Of a stretch of DNA of 64,000 bases, positions 10,931 through 21,774 are shown in pieces. Made by a program: the position numbers and the translations under genes. Source of the DNA: Arachnopeziza araneosa (lineage: Eukaryota > Ascomycota > Leotiomycetes > Helotiales > Arachnopezizaceae); the NCBI GenBank assembly GCA_003988855.1, contig QYAI01000079.1, forward strand, positions 1-64,000, given 5' to 3'. The notes beneath the pieces were generated by a model. That model searched no databases. It was not told where the DNA came from and saw only the letters and a list, made by a program, of their open reading frames with translations. Each line of letters opens with the position of its first letter. Positions within the stretch are counted from its first letter, which is position 1.

Positions 10931-12484
10931 CATTACGAGACCCGCCCCTCTTTGAAAAGCTCTTAATTGAAGGCCGTGAGATTAGGATACTACTTGTGGA
11001 GCAAGGTCCCGGATCTTCCAGATTTAGGTGCTTTCTCAAGGCAAATTCATTCATTAATGCAGAAGACGCTTTCGCAGCTCTCTCTTACGTAGGGAGATCC
11101 TATAAAGACAGTGCCTTTGGCAGTCAATGACGACGTGTGTCAAACACCACAAATATTGATGAGCCTCACACGACTGAATCCTAAGCTCTTCATCTGGATT
11201 GATGCGCTGTGTATTAATCAAAGTGACTTGATTGATAAGGCAAACCAAATTCATCTCATAGGTGAGATTTATTAGATAGCTGAATATACCCTGACCTGGC
11301 TCGGGGAAAAGACGACCTGGTTACTTGGGGATGAAGACAATAGAACAGTTCGCGCAAGCTTATTTCAATACCAACTTCAAAATAAAGAACGCAACTGACT
11401 TAATGGACTCCGAAACTCAAAACTTTACCTCACAATTCAAAATCATATAAGCATCTTCGAAGCTAAGCTTGTCGAAGCTGAAGTTAAGATATGGGTAGAT
11501 GAAAGGCAGAGAAGAAGACATAACTAACCATAAGAAAAACTCCTTCAGATCGCAATCATGTGCAAAGAGTACTCCGCAAACGACCCTCTGGACAAGATAT
11601 ATTCAGGTGTCGCAATGGCAGGTCCACTCCCAGGGCTGGACGTTGACCATCGAATCACGCCATATCAGCTCTACTTATATTTGCAACAGCTCATATACAA
11701 GCGGCACATAATCTCAGTCTCCTAACAGTTGCTGGAGTTGGATGTTCTCCAGTTGGCCCAATGACCTGTACCATCTTGGGTTCCAGATTTCAGGTACTCC
11801 CGGCCATCAAGTCCAATCCCGGGTCAGAAATATCCAGACCCTAAGAATGAAACGGTAGCTGTATTCTCGGATGCGAAGCTCATAGTTCGAGGGATCTTAG
11901 CCGATCTAGTTTTATCCACTACAGCCCACCAGCGGATCCACCCAAACCCTTGGTTGAAAGCAGCTTTAGAACCAGCTCCTCTGACATACGCAGAATCATC
12001 GACTCCGTACCTTCAAGCCTACTTTCGAACCCTCCTTATGGATCAGTACGATAAAATAGGTCGACTGAACCCACAATATAATTATGTTTTTGCACCTGTG
12101 ATCATCTTAAGTGTCTTGGCAGCTCAATTTGATGCAGAATACATACCTGGATATGTTAAAGCATATGCTGAGAACGAGGGAAGGTCTCTAGATGAAGCTC
12201 TCCGCGTTCATATGTTTGATCAAGAAAATGATGCGGTTAGTGCAGCGTACTTGGAGTTTGAGAATGATGTTCAGAATGGGTCGACTGAACATCTAGAGTT
12301 CTCGAGTTTTATCACGTGGGTTCAGATTTTAGGATTCGACAGGTGCCTTGTTAAGACTAAAGAAGGCTACTTGGGTCTTACTCCAAGTGGGACGAAGGAA
12401 GGTGATTGGATTGGCGTGGTGAAAGGGTGTGACATGCCATTGGTTCTAAGACAGGTGGAAGGAAAGAAGAATTTATCTTGGTAG
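10931..12484 (+). pseudogene. HET-domain (heterokaryon incompatibility) pseudogene
   Basis: Relic of a HET-domain gene, a family behind vegetative incompatibility in filamentous ascomycetes. From about 10951 a frame reads EKLLIEGREIRILLVEQGPG up to AFAALSYV; the next residues should be WGDP, but two bases are lost, so GDPIKTVPLAVNDDVC continues in another frame. LFIWIDALCINQSDLIDKAN is the conserved HET core. It is followed by an in-frame TAG inside GEIY-stop-IAEYTLTWLGEK (11272-11274 region). Further on, CKEYSANDPLDKIYSGVAM matches the usual DPRDKIYG region and VPSWVPDF the PSWVPD box. The last part (11954-12484) is open for 176 codons and ends with the typical GYLGLTPSGTKEGDWIGVVK and LVLRQVEG. 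One 2-nt deletion, at least one nonsense codon and further frame changes: dead. Confidence 0.88.
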
Positions 12485-14216
12485 GAAAGTGTTTTGTTTT
12501 GGGGTTGAAGCGTCTGTAGTTTTGGGGGCGGCTTGTTCGAAGATAGCATGGAACTTATCACCATCGTTTGAATTCGTAGCAAGGTTGAATTGGGATTGTA
12601 GAGCACACAATCAAGGTTGTTACTTAAAAAGTAGGAAGAGAGTTCGAGAGTTCTTGAAATTTGCAAAGTTTCGAGAGTTTCGAGAATTTCAACAACGCAA
12701 GCATTTTAGTTCTTATCCTATCATGGAAAGGGCGCTGCGATATGGGGCCTACAGAGGGAAATCGTTATAATCCACCGAATGAAGCGACTCTAGCCCCAAA
12801 CCCTTTTTTAAAGTCCGTCAGTTTTGCAGCCCAATCTTATGTCGCTGAATCATTCTTTTCCATTATCAAAATCTTGGTGACAAGACTTTGAGAAAAGCTC
12901 CTTTATTCAGACGATGTTGGTTTGTTGGGCGGTTAATTTCGGGAGGTTCGCAAGAGGAGGCGCTACTATTGTGAGCTGAATTTCTGGGAATCAAGCCCAT
13001 ATATAGATACTCCTTTTTTTTCCTTCACTTTCCAGCGGCCGGTTGAGCGTGGATATCGATTTACTAGAGCAAAGTGTCGCACGCTAACCTACCTTTCGTC
13101 TAGTAAACATCATTCCTATGTACCTAGTCTTTTCTGAGCGTTCATGGCTACTCAGTTTCTGTCCCGTCCCAGTCGGTCATCTCCGTTCGTCTTAGATTCG
13201 GGACGTGTTGTTCTTGGTATCCGCATTGGGAACGATGTGGGCTGTGTTCAAAGCTGAACTTCTCGCTTAGTTCCCTCCGTCTCTCTTAAATTCTGACAGG
13301 CAGCCTTTCTCATGCGCCATGCCGCTGACTGATATGCGCGTTTTCACGTCTAATAAATTTAGCTTTATCGTGTTGTGGGGAGAGACTGCTGGGGTTCAAG
13401 TTTGGGTCCTCTGTTTTAGGGATAGCGTCCCGCGTCCAAGGAGCGAGCCCCTTTTAAGAACCCCTTCCCGCAAGGGGACTGCTTGGGTAGATGCACAAGT
13501 CGTGTCGCAATCATCTCAAGATTGAGAGATGAAGCATGCAATGATCACATTTGTAGCTTGGCCAGCACGATTCGGTAGGCGCGTCTAGATGTGTTGACAC
13601 ACATACTGTATGATTCGTTCTACCACGAGTAGTAGCAAAGTAAATATCCCTCTCTTCTTACGCAGGAGAATTTAAGCTGCGCTTCCGACGAGAGCGCGAA
13701 AATCCTAGATCTGGACAGCCCTACGCAGCCTTACGTAAATAATTGTTTATGACTGAAGGGGCCTCCTAAGAAGTCTGGAAACAATCACGCTCCTGTGTAT
13801 CCACTGCTCAGTGGCCAGGATTCAGATGGCATTCAGGTTTGGAATTTTAGGTCAGCCTCATTCCTTGGTATCAGTTAGATCTATTGCATGAAGACGGCAA
13901 AATATCAAGTCGAACTATTGAAAAGGGGAGTTGTTGCCGTGATGCCATGGCGCCATGGTCGAGTGAAGATCCTTGGCGGGAATAGCGTCAATAGTGTACA
14001 AGCTAACAAAAAGCATCGACCCGCGCAAAGCAAAATATACAGCTTCATTATTATTGAGAGCGGAGAGGCTCCCAAAATGGGCAATTCAGCCTCGGATCTT
14101 TGTTCTTTAAAGGTCGAGTGAGTCGCTGTCACTATTGCTCGTTGCCTGCTGGAGAATTTGTTGTCGATCACAATTTCCATCCACTCGTTAATCCTCTCTA
14201 ACTGTCTTTACTCATT
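12485..14216. other. Gene-free spacer
   Basis: 1.7 kb without a supportable gene. It contains a hairpin-prone segment near 13450-13480 (CCCCTTCCCGCAAGGGG), a perfect palindrome at 13945, and the promoter of the GLEYA gene at its right end. Confidence 0.5.
13945..13958. repeat. Perfect 14-bp palindrome
   Basis: CCATGGCGCCATGG reads identically on both strands, 260 bp upstream of the GLEYA-domain gene. It could be a site for a dimeric regulator; it could also be chance. Confidence 0.5.
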
Positions 14217-15493
14217 ATGCTCTCCCGTGTACTTCTGACGGCCCTTGCGGCCAGTGTTGCATATGGCAATCCTATCTTTGAGAGAGCACCCACTTGCACC
14301 CATGACAATTGTTATCGTGGAATCTTACAGACCTCGACGGTTTACAAGCCTTCATTGAATGTCCGGATAGCCGATTGCTCAAACTTCATGACTGCGACCG
14401 TGACACCGGATACAGCGTGAGTGAGCTTCTATAATGTAGGACTTGTCTAACCTATCAAGTACTTTCACCGTCACTGCTGCGACGGCTACCAACACTGTCA
14501 CTTCAACATCGACTTTCACACCTGCAACGATTACCAACAGCCCAAATGTCAATCGCCGGGGAGCTGTAATTAATTTTGGTACTCAGCCAGCGTATGCAAC
14601 TTGGTGTCAAAACACTGTTGCCTATAGTAGCGGTTGCTCTTGTGCTGGCGGTAAGATCTCTCAACCCTGCTATCTTTCTGTTTATCTTTGGATGAGTCCA
14701 AGTGATGAACTCTTAGTCTTGACACAGCTGAGTCTTGTGTTGTTGTTTCAATTCCCAAACACCTTGAGATGATATAAACTAACTCTCCTACCAAGTTCCT
14801 ACTGGCACAACTACACTACCAACCCCATCTACAACCATCACCGTTACCGCAAGTTCCACCGTCGTCACAACTGTGGTTTCCACTCCAACATCTTGCGCAA
14901 ATGCCGGCTTGCAATGGGCGTACTTTGGTGGTGTACCCAGCAATACCGACTGGCCAGCCTACAGTGCTTGGGATCCAACCGTCTTTAAGCAGGCAACCCC
15001 GTTGGGAGAAGGCGTGACTACTTATGTCGGCGGTTCGGCGTTCAGCACATCGCAAGGAGGTACTGCAAACTTTTACGGCGACACCATACAAATGGAAAAC
15101 CTAGCCTGGGCTCATCGTGGATACATATATGCTACCCAGAATGGCCCATACACCTTTTCCATCACTGGTGCGGATGATATTGTCGACATCTGGCTAGGAG
15201 CTACCGCATATTCGAACTGGAATCGTCAAAACACCCTCCTCGAGAACACATATGATTTGGTCCCTAATAATGCCCCCTTGACTACCACCTACAATCTTGT
15301 AGCGGGGCAGTATTACCCGCTAAGAATCATTTATGGAAACGCCCAAGGAGGTGCTGTTTTTGGAGTCACAATTACAGCTCCGGATCTTTCAACAATTCTG
15401 AGCGATATCACCACGGCGAGTCAGTCAATTGTTCAGTTCTCTTGTGATGGAGTGACGGCGCCAGCGTTTTACCCATATGGACAAGAGATCTGA
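14217..15493 (+). CDS. Secreted GLEYA/PA14-domain adhesin-like protein, 362 aa
   Basis: Three exons: 14217-14416, 14460-14650 and 14796-15493 (introns 43 and 145 bp, both with CTAAC branch points). A signal peptide (MLSRVLLTALAASVAYG, cut after YG or further on) is followed by a Cys-containing segment (CTHDNCYRGI), a Thr/Ser-rich O-glycosylation stretch and a Cys pair (SSGCSCAGG). A second Thr-rich linker leads to a C-terminal domain of about 200 residues. Segments IYATQNGPYTFSITGADDIV, DIWLGATAYSNWN and YPLRIIYGNAQGGAVFGVTI match the GLEYA lectin-like domain of fungal adhesins. Likely a cell-wall or secreted carbohydrate-binding protein. There is no GPI signal and no long repeat stalk, so it may be a soluble lectin. 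Confidence 0.88.
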
Positions 15494-16679
15494 AAAGATG
15501 TGGAAGGGTCATCTCGTCCAAGAAGGTCATGAACTCTTACACCCTACTTTGGATGGATGCGGGAGATTGTGGCGGTTGGTTTTAATGCTTTGTTCTATCT
15601 GGACGGTGGATTGGTGTTAGATTTACTGACGAAGTGGATTTGAAAGAGAAATGTAAATATGCCTGACGTTTTGCGATGTATATATCAATCGGTAGCCTGT
15701 GCAGACTTGACAGTTGAAAATGAAATGCTTGTGCATAATTGATAATGAGGATAGATCAAATTAGGCTCTTCAACATGGCAATGTGATATTAAGATGATCT
15801 GCTCGGACTGTTGGTCATTCATACAATTCATCGAAATATGAGAGATTAGGTGCGTGTTTAAGGTCTAATTTAAAGGTGTTGAAAGTAACTGCCTCTTGAA
15901 CACGAAACACGATGTTAATTATCACAAAAGCGATTGATCTAGCAGACTAGTCATATTATAAATCAGGGTTTACAAATGGGAGCGCAATCAACAGGATACT
16001 ACCATTGTTAACGAGGTGTTGTGGTATTTCATAAACAAGTCAAGTTGACACATGGGCTGGAGCAGATCCTCATCCGACCACTTAAACCCCCTCGAAATAT
16101 ACCGGAGGGTTCTTCAACTTGGGGAGAATTAGGTGTCTAAGGCATGGCCAGCTACACAGCCTCTCTAGAGAAGAAAACACCAGCACGAATACTAACCAGT
16201 GTTCACCGCGAAGTTGCTCTTTTTTTCCCCCCCTAGGAGAATTACCCTACCTTGATATCATAACTCGACGAGTGGCAGAATTTGAGTTTGCATAGGCTTG
16301 ACAGCCCCATCTTTACCAGATTCAATTTGGAGATGATAAAGCAGGGAGTCTCGATTCCATCCTTGTGCCTCGTGCCTCTCCTTCTTTGTCTTCCGAGTGT
16401 CTCCTCGTGCTTTCCCTCCCCATATCCTCGCTCAATTACCCCTCTTCAGTTCCTTCCCGCAGCTCAAACCACGGAAAGGAAGACAAGAGATGAGAGAGGG
16501 GGGAAAGCAGCCGGGAGAAGAAGCGAGAAGAGATGTCTGAGAGAAGGAAAATGGATTTTAGACGTGGGCCTGTGACCTACAGCCCGCAACTGCGATTCGC
16601 GCTCTATCTCCAAGGCATCAGATCGAGACTCCAAAAGATGCGCAACCAAATCCTAGAGATAGCGTCAAGATCCCCACGT

Positions 16680-16699
16680 TATCCTATCCTATCCTATCC
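16680..16699. repeat. (TATCC)4 microsatellite
   Basis: Four perfect 5-bp units inside the left copy of the duplication. Confidence 0.9.
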
Positions 16700-16840
16700 G
16701 TGCATGACAAAATCGACACATGAAACAAAATAGCGGCCAAGGTCTTACAGGCTAGTGTATGCAATAAATCCTATTCTTCAAACGTGGATGGCTAGTTTTG
16801 GTTCTGTATCGGATTATACACGAGGAGTTCTGCGGGAGCA

Positions 16841-16867
16841 GGGAGGAGGGAGGGAGGGAGGGAGGGT
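16841..16867. repeat. GGGA purine tract, potential G-quadruplex
   Basis: Successive GGGA units on the + strand (GGGAGGAGGGAGGGAGGGAG and on) give more than four G-runs with one-base loops, a possible quadruplex on the + strand. Confidence 0.7.
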
Positions 16868-17294
16868 TGAAGGGCGTACTGACTACGGGGAGAATGGGTG
16901 AGAAGATGAGGATCTGTAGAGATGTAATCATTGAGGAAGTTTTCGAAGAGAGAGGATATATCAGAAAGGGGAAGGATTAATTTTGGACGCGTGAGATACA
17001 GCCTGCAACTGGGATGTGCGCTCTCCTTCAAGGCGTCAGGTTTTTGGGAGGTTTGCAAGTAAATCAAGGCTTGAGATTAAGGTAGTTATGTTGCTCGTAC
17101 TTTACAAAATCGACGCATAAGGTGGCAACCAACATCCCAGAACCTGGTGTTTGCGAGTCATTCCATTCTGTAGCTCAGATAGCCAACCATAATTCCACAC
17201 AAATTATAGACAAGAAGCTCCACAGGCTGACCACTCCTCATCTCTACGCAATCCACCCCCTCTCCCTCAACCACCGCTCAGCCCACACAGGGAG

Positions 17295-17603
17295 TCAGAG
17301 GCTCTTCTGCTGCTGTCCGGTGACGCCGCCTAGCAGTCCGCCCGCCGTATCCGTCACACCACCGGCCGTATTGCCCACGCCCTCTGTGGTTTGGCCGACG
17401 GCGTTGCCGACACCGTTGGTGGTCTGGCCGAGCGTGTTGCCCAAGCCGTCGGTGGTCTGGCCCACGGCGTTGCCGGCGCCGTCGACCGTCTTGTTGACGG
17501 TGCCGCCCACGGAGCCGAGGAGCCCGCCCTGCCCCTGGGACTCATCGCCGCCCGTGAGGGTCTTGTCAACAGTGTTGGTGAGGTTACCGAGGAGCCCGGC
17601 CAT
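17295..17603 (-). CDS. Small Gly/Thr-rich 11-mer repeat protein (LEA-like), 102 aa
   Basis: Single exon with a good start context (CACAATGGCC). The middle is built from 11-residue units of the type GxGNxxGQTTx: GAGNAVGQTTD, GLGNTLGQTTN, GVGNAVGQTTE, then GVGNTAGGVTD, framed by GGLLG segments. The 11-residue periodicity, hydrophilicity and absence of Cys resemble group 3 LEA or hydrophilin-type proteins, which are linked to desiccation and stress tolerance and are common in fungal spores; a specific function cannot be assigned. The gene has high GC3 compared with its flanks, which supports coding. Cytosolic; no signal peptide or membrane segment. Confidence 0.82.
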   Translation of the reverse strand: MAGLLGNLTNTVDKTLTGGDESQGQGGLLGSVGGTVNKTVDGAGNAVGQTTDGLGNTLGQTTNGVGNAVGQTTEGVGNTAGGVTDTAGGLLGGVTGQQQKSL

Positions 17604-19423
17604 TGTGGATGAGACTCTGTTTGAGTATTTGGTATTTGGTATTCGGTATTTGATTTATTGGATTGATGTCGAGTTGGCTGTGAGGGTGAGGAGTTTTGGA
17701 GGGAGATTTGATGTACTCGTACCGATTTATATTGAGTAGACTGCAAATTCAGGCAGGTCATGAAGCTAGCTGATCACCGCCACTGTTTGCATGGTTCCTC
17801 ATGATCGTGGATGCAATCTCTTCAACCGACGGTTACTGAGATTTTACCATGGGGATGAAGTCATAGGTGCCTGCTGCTCATTGGTATTACGTCTCTCAGC
17901 TCCAGGATCGAGCTACCCAGCACGACTCGTCTTTAGGAACCAACAGCCTCAGAGCGGGATCCCAGCGCATGAGGTGCACGGGGCAAAAAGTAAACAAGAA
18001 TCCATGGAAGCGAGGGTGGCTGAAGGGGAACTGGAACCGAGCAGCACGACCTGCCAGAACGGGTAGCTGTTTTTATTCGAATAAAAAAATAATACAAATA
18101 ATTTAATTTTGACGGCAGGATCGGGTGTGGCTAGTGCTCGCCTTGTACTGGTACAGTACTCGTGAAGCAGCTCAAACCGGATTTGTACCTGGTAGCGGAA
18201 GGGAGAGACACGAGGGAGCGTCATGACCACGAGGGTGAGACGGTACCACAGCGAAGATCAGTCCTCTTACCTGAAGAGGAGGAGGACGTAGGCAGGTGGA
18301 GATCTAGATCTGGTGAGTTCTGAACCAGAGGATTTGTGCAGTGGTGGGGAGAGGGAAGACGCGGATGGTGTACGGGACAGGGAGGTGCCAGATGGAAGGA
18401 AGTTGGAGTGATGTCAGGCTGCCAGGGTGGGTTTTGTCGACGATTTATTTTATCATAAATAATAATAAGCGATAATCTAAGATGGATAAAATCTTGGATT
18501 CATGTGTAGCAGGATTTACGTGGTTGGTGTTTGCCGTGTGGCTCGTCAAGACATCACCTGATCAGAGTGACGTGCCCAGGAGTTCCTGTAGCAATAAGGC
18601 TCAGATTCGCTCAAATTGTGAAATAATATCTTGAAGTTTGAGTGAATTCATCCAACACTTGGGATTTCTTAGCGAGCTTTCCAACTTGCCGTCTTCCTTT
18701 TGCTCATCAACGCTCTCTAAGTTTGAGAAGTCTAGACTGCAAACGATGAGAGCAGGTTCGACCTTGAGGGAACTTACAGATCTAACAAAGTAGGTCATAT
18801 ATACTATCCAGAAGCTAACTCTGATAGAAGGAAACTTGAGTGTGTTTATACCGGCACAGCAAGCCGACGAACTGGTGGGTTCTCCCTTCCCCAGCGAATG
18901 CCCGCTGAATCGCTACTGGGAGACCCTGGCAGGCAGGAGTGAGAAGTGATGCTCTTTGGTCGGGCGCTGAGGCTGCGAGAAACAGCGATCCTTGTCCGTA
19001 CAGTTTCAGGTTTTTGGTCGGATGAATCGCCATCAGCCCACCTAAGCGATGCGAATGCCACGAACATTTACACCCATCCGCGAGGACAACGAAACCCATT
19101 ATGTGATTCGCAGGCCGAGGGGATTGGCTTCGAGCCACCCGCTGTCAAAGCTCTGTAAATGGTCCCACTTTGAATCCTGTTGCGTTTGGGGCAACCGGAC
19201 CCTGATCATGCGCTGATGAGAGGAGGTCCAATCGTGAGTCCGTGAATCTGACCTGGGACATGTTTGGTCTTAGCCGTTAAGGGAGTGGAATTAGCCACGA
19301 GCTACGTGCACGAAATCCTCTGGCGTGTTGACTTTGGTCTTTCATACTTGTTGAAACCGGTTGGCATCTTGCCATTTCAAGCTACATCATCATTCTGTTA
19401 CTGCTTCGAACTCGATCTCAACC
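17604..19423. other. Gene-free spacer with palindrome
   Basis: 1.8 kb with no gene I can support. Frames at 17791-18106 and 18815-19158 overlap on opposite strands and have no domain. It contains the AT palindrome at 18070. Confidence 0.5.
18070..18087. repeat. Perfect 18-bp AT palindrome
   Basis: TTTTTATTCGAATAAAAA, centred on TTCGAA. It could act as a hairpin or a 3'-end signal; no gene end is near enough to be sure. Confidence 0.6.
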
Positions 19424-20059
19424 ATGGATGAATCTCTTGAGAGCAAGCCGTTCGCCGAAGAAGCTTCGCTCCCCGAGTTGACGCCCGACATTCGCGACGA
19501 TTACTCGGATGTGGCATCGCAGGATGAGCAGGATGAGCTGACCGAGAGACGGAAATATCAACGAGGCGGGAGAAAGAAGTCGAGCCAGAAAAGTAGTCGC
19601 ATGCCGCCGGTGGGAGAAGCGCCGGCGATGCCAGAAATCCACAAACAAACCCAGACGGATGAAGATGTCGAGTACGAGCCACCGCAACCCAGGCGTGAGC
19701 GACCACGGCCCAGGCGCGAGAGTCCAAATCCAAGAAACCAACCGACGAAACCCCCGACCGACTTTGCAACTGGGATTCGGTCGTTCAATGTGAGGAGGGC
19801 GACGGGATCGGGAGGAAGGCCGGTTAGTGTGAGAACGGTCCCAACAAAGTCAAAACCCAAGACGAAGGCCAAGCCGCAGAAGGAGGCAGAAAACTCGGAT
19901 CCAGAAGAGCAATACATCCAGTCACAATCTGAGGAGGGTGAGGAGGAGGAGGAAGAACCAGCACAGAAGCCGTTGTCGATCAGATTGGATCTCAATATTG
20001 TGCTCGAGGTGTTCCTCAAAGCCAAGATTCAAGGAGATGTTACAATCACCTTTCTGTGA
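19424..20059 (+). CDS. Disordered charged protein with conserved C-terminal motif, 211 aa
   Basis: Single exon; start chosen at the ATG with context CAACCATGG rather than an in-frame codon 63 bp upstream. The body is disordered and highly charged: an acidic N-terminus, Arg/Pro-rich RRERPRPRRESPNPRNQP, a basic KSKPKTKAKPQKE segment and an acidic SEEGEEEEEEPAQ tract. Only the last 28 residues look folded: LSIRLDLNIVLEVFLKAKIQ then GDVTITFL, an amphipathic beta-like motif with alternating hydrophobic residues. The same kind of ending (IKIELDLEVEVDLYARVKGD) closes the convergent gene at 21724, so the two are diverged paralogues or share an ending. I remember this ending from hypothetical proteins of Pezizomycotina; function unknown. 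Confidence 0.82.
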   Translation: MDESLESKPFAEEASLPELTPDIRDDYSDVASQDEQDELTERRKYQRGGRKKSSQKSSRMPPVGEAPAMPEIHKQTQTDEDVEYEPPQPRRERPRPRRESPNPRNQPTKPPTDFATGIRSFNVRRATGSGGRPVSVRTVPTKSKPKTKAKPQKEAENSDPEEQYIQSQSEEGEEEEEEPAQKPLSIRLDLNIVLEVFLKAKIQGDVTITFL

Positions 20060-20601
20060 GCGCACTACGATGGTCAATACCAAGGTCATACTGACTTGCG
20101 TTGAAGCGAGTGATGTGGTGTGCTTTTCTTTGAACTTCCCAGCACTGCTAGTTCAGGACATTGCGCATTACACAGCGACACCTTGGAGGTGCAGCTTCTC
20201 TCATGATATCTTGACCTCCAAAGCTGGAACTGTGGATCCCAAGATTTCGAGAGAAGAAGTGCCATGTCGCAACTTCTCTTGGGATATCGACATGCACTGA
20301 CCGGTCGAGTTGCAGGTACCCGGCGAGGGATTCGGAGTGGGTCAGCCACCGATGGGACGGTTGATGGTGAAGAAATCGGGTACCGACAGTTACTGTAGAA
20401 TGTGTACCACGATCTAGAAGCAATACACAATCTTTACAAAGGCCACTGCAGCAGGCTCTGGGTGATAATGCCGGGCGTGAATTTAGCAGGTGCCGATTGG
20501 AAGGCGACGCCTGGTTCCACAGCAGATCAGGGTTTCCACCCACACAGGCCCTGCAGCCCAGCGGTGCAGGACTCTGCCTTGAATTTCCACGCCCATCGCA
20601 C

Positions 20602-20629
20602 GTGCTGAGTGCTGAGTGCTGAGTGCTGA
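20602..20629. repeat. (GTGCTGA)4 tandem repeat
   Basis: Four perfect 7-bp units. Confidence 0.95.
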
Positions 20630-21240
20630 AACCAAACGTGGAGCAGGTCAATGATGATGGCAGACGGCACGTAGACCAATGGACTGATGTCTCGCGTGAT
20701 ATTTCAGGGTCTCAGGGTGATAATTCAGGGTCAGTCAAGTTGCGGACTAGGATCAAAACTTGCTTCCGGCTGGGTGGCAACATTGTGGGGTAATGTCAAG
20801 AGCGGGATGTTCTCCGTCGCTCCAGCTGCCCTCTTTGGGTGGCAGCGGCCGTTGTCTTTCTTGACTGGGACGGCGTGCCGCTGTCGTTACGTGTCTGTGG
20901 AGAATAGACGCAGGGCATCGGCGATGAGGCAAAAGGAATTTGCGATGATTGAGGATGGGATTGTGGAATGGCCAAAGACAAACAGGCTGAGCTTCATGAT
21001 GCTCTGATACCATGTAATTATCAACGATGCTGCACCAGGGCCCTAAAGTCGCTGGCGTGGTATGCCGCCCTCTAAGCGAGCAGCCACAGCAGATGCCGCT
21101 AATTCTTGACGTCTGTTCCTGTTGAGATTGTGTGTAAGTGTCGCGAAACTCCATGCCACAGGATCTAGAGCAGCCGCAGCTCTCCAGACATGTAGTGAAG
21201 TTGTCTCTGCATTGGAAAAATAACTTGTGTCTCGGGATGG

Positions 21241-21280
21241 CCCAGTGGTGCCCAGCGGTGCCCAGTGGTGCCCAGTAGTC
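21241..21280. repeat. 10-bp tandem repeat, four copies
   Basis: CCCAGTGGTG, CCCAGCGGTG, CCCAGTGGTG and CCCAGTAGTC in a row. Confidence 0.95.
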
Positions 21281-21658
21281 ATCTGCATGATCGGCCGCTG
21301 CCCCTGTGGAGGGTAGCAAGCAGCCAGTGCTTGGATCAGCCGGAGAAGGGTCGCAAAAGGAAGTTTACTTGCGCAGCTGAGAAATGCAGCCGCTCGCATT
21401 TTGGTTGTCGTGTCTCGATGGGGAAAATCATGGTAGAGCACGCGGCGTCACTGGAGTTTTTCCCCTGTCGCGTAGTCATCAGAAGATTCATCCATTCATC
21501 ATACAGTACAGGCGATCTTCGTCTAATTTATTACAATTTCCCAGCCCGAAGAAACTCCGTTCATTCAAAAAAAAAACCCCAAACCCCCCGGTGCCACCCT
21601 ATCGCCTGCCTCAAGCGTCAGAAAGCGGCCGAGCAGCTATTTGGGATCTCGCACGCGC

Positions 21659-21774
21659 TCACAAGAGGCCGATGGTGACGTCTCCCTTGACTCTTGCGTA
21701 GAGGTCGACCTATTGACCTGTTACTACATCAAGCCTATTGTCACGTCGCCCTTGACTCTGGCGTAGAGGTCTAC
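21659..21774 (-). repeat. Tandem-duplicated C-terminal coding segment / optional 65-bp intron
   Basis: On the minus strand 21774-21724 encodes VDLYARVKGDVTIGLM plus TAG, and 21709-21659 encodes VDLYARVKGDVTIGLL plus TGA. The copies are offset by 65 bp. Of 16 sense codons, eight differ: seven synonymously (gta/gtc, gcc/gca, ggc/gga, gtg/gtc, aca/acc, ata/atc, ttg/ctc) and one conservatively (Met/Leu). Both copies follow an AG|GT junction: GAG|GTAGAC at the left copy (donor-like) and AATAG|GTCGAC at the right copy (acceptor-like), with TAGTAAC as a possible branch point. Splicing would therefore be phase-neutral. Confidence 0.75.

Larger units (their letters stand above)
16555..17125. repeat. 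Diverged direct duplication, two copies of about 150 bp
   Basis: The copy starting near 16570 (TACAGCCCGCAACTGCGATT, then GCGCTCTATCTCCAAGGCAT) recurs near 16992 (TACAGCCTGCAACTGGGATG, then GCGCTCTCCTTCAAGGCGTC). Both are followed 115-135 bp later by CAAAATCGACRCATRA. Identity in the core is about 80 percent by eye. A third partial match (TACGGCCTGCAACTGG) lies near 24095. Neither copy is open, so this may be a duplicated gene flank or an old mobile-element remnant. Confidence 0.6.
15494..17294. other. Gene-free region with repeats
   Basis: No convincing gene. A frame of 97 codons at 16282 lacks recognisable features. The region holds an old direct duplication (16555-16730 and 16980-17125), a (TATCC)4 run and a purine-rich GGGA tract. 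Confidence 0.5.
20060..21658. other. Convergent intergenic region with short tandem repeats
   Basis: It separates two convergent paralogues. No gene supported; frames here overlap on both strands. It holds a (GTGCTGA)4 array and a 10-bp CCCAGTGGTG array. Confidence 0.5.

Noticed and set aside
17122..17739. 205-codon + strand frame rich in Pro/Val
   Set aside because: Antisense of the 11-mer Gly/Thr protein, whose start context and periodicity are far better.
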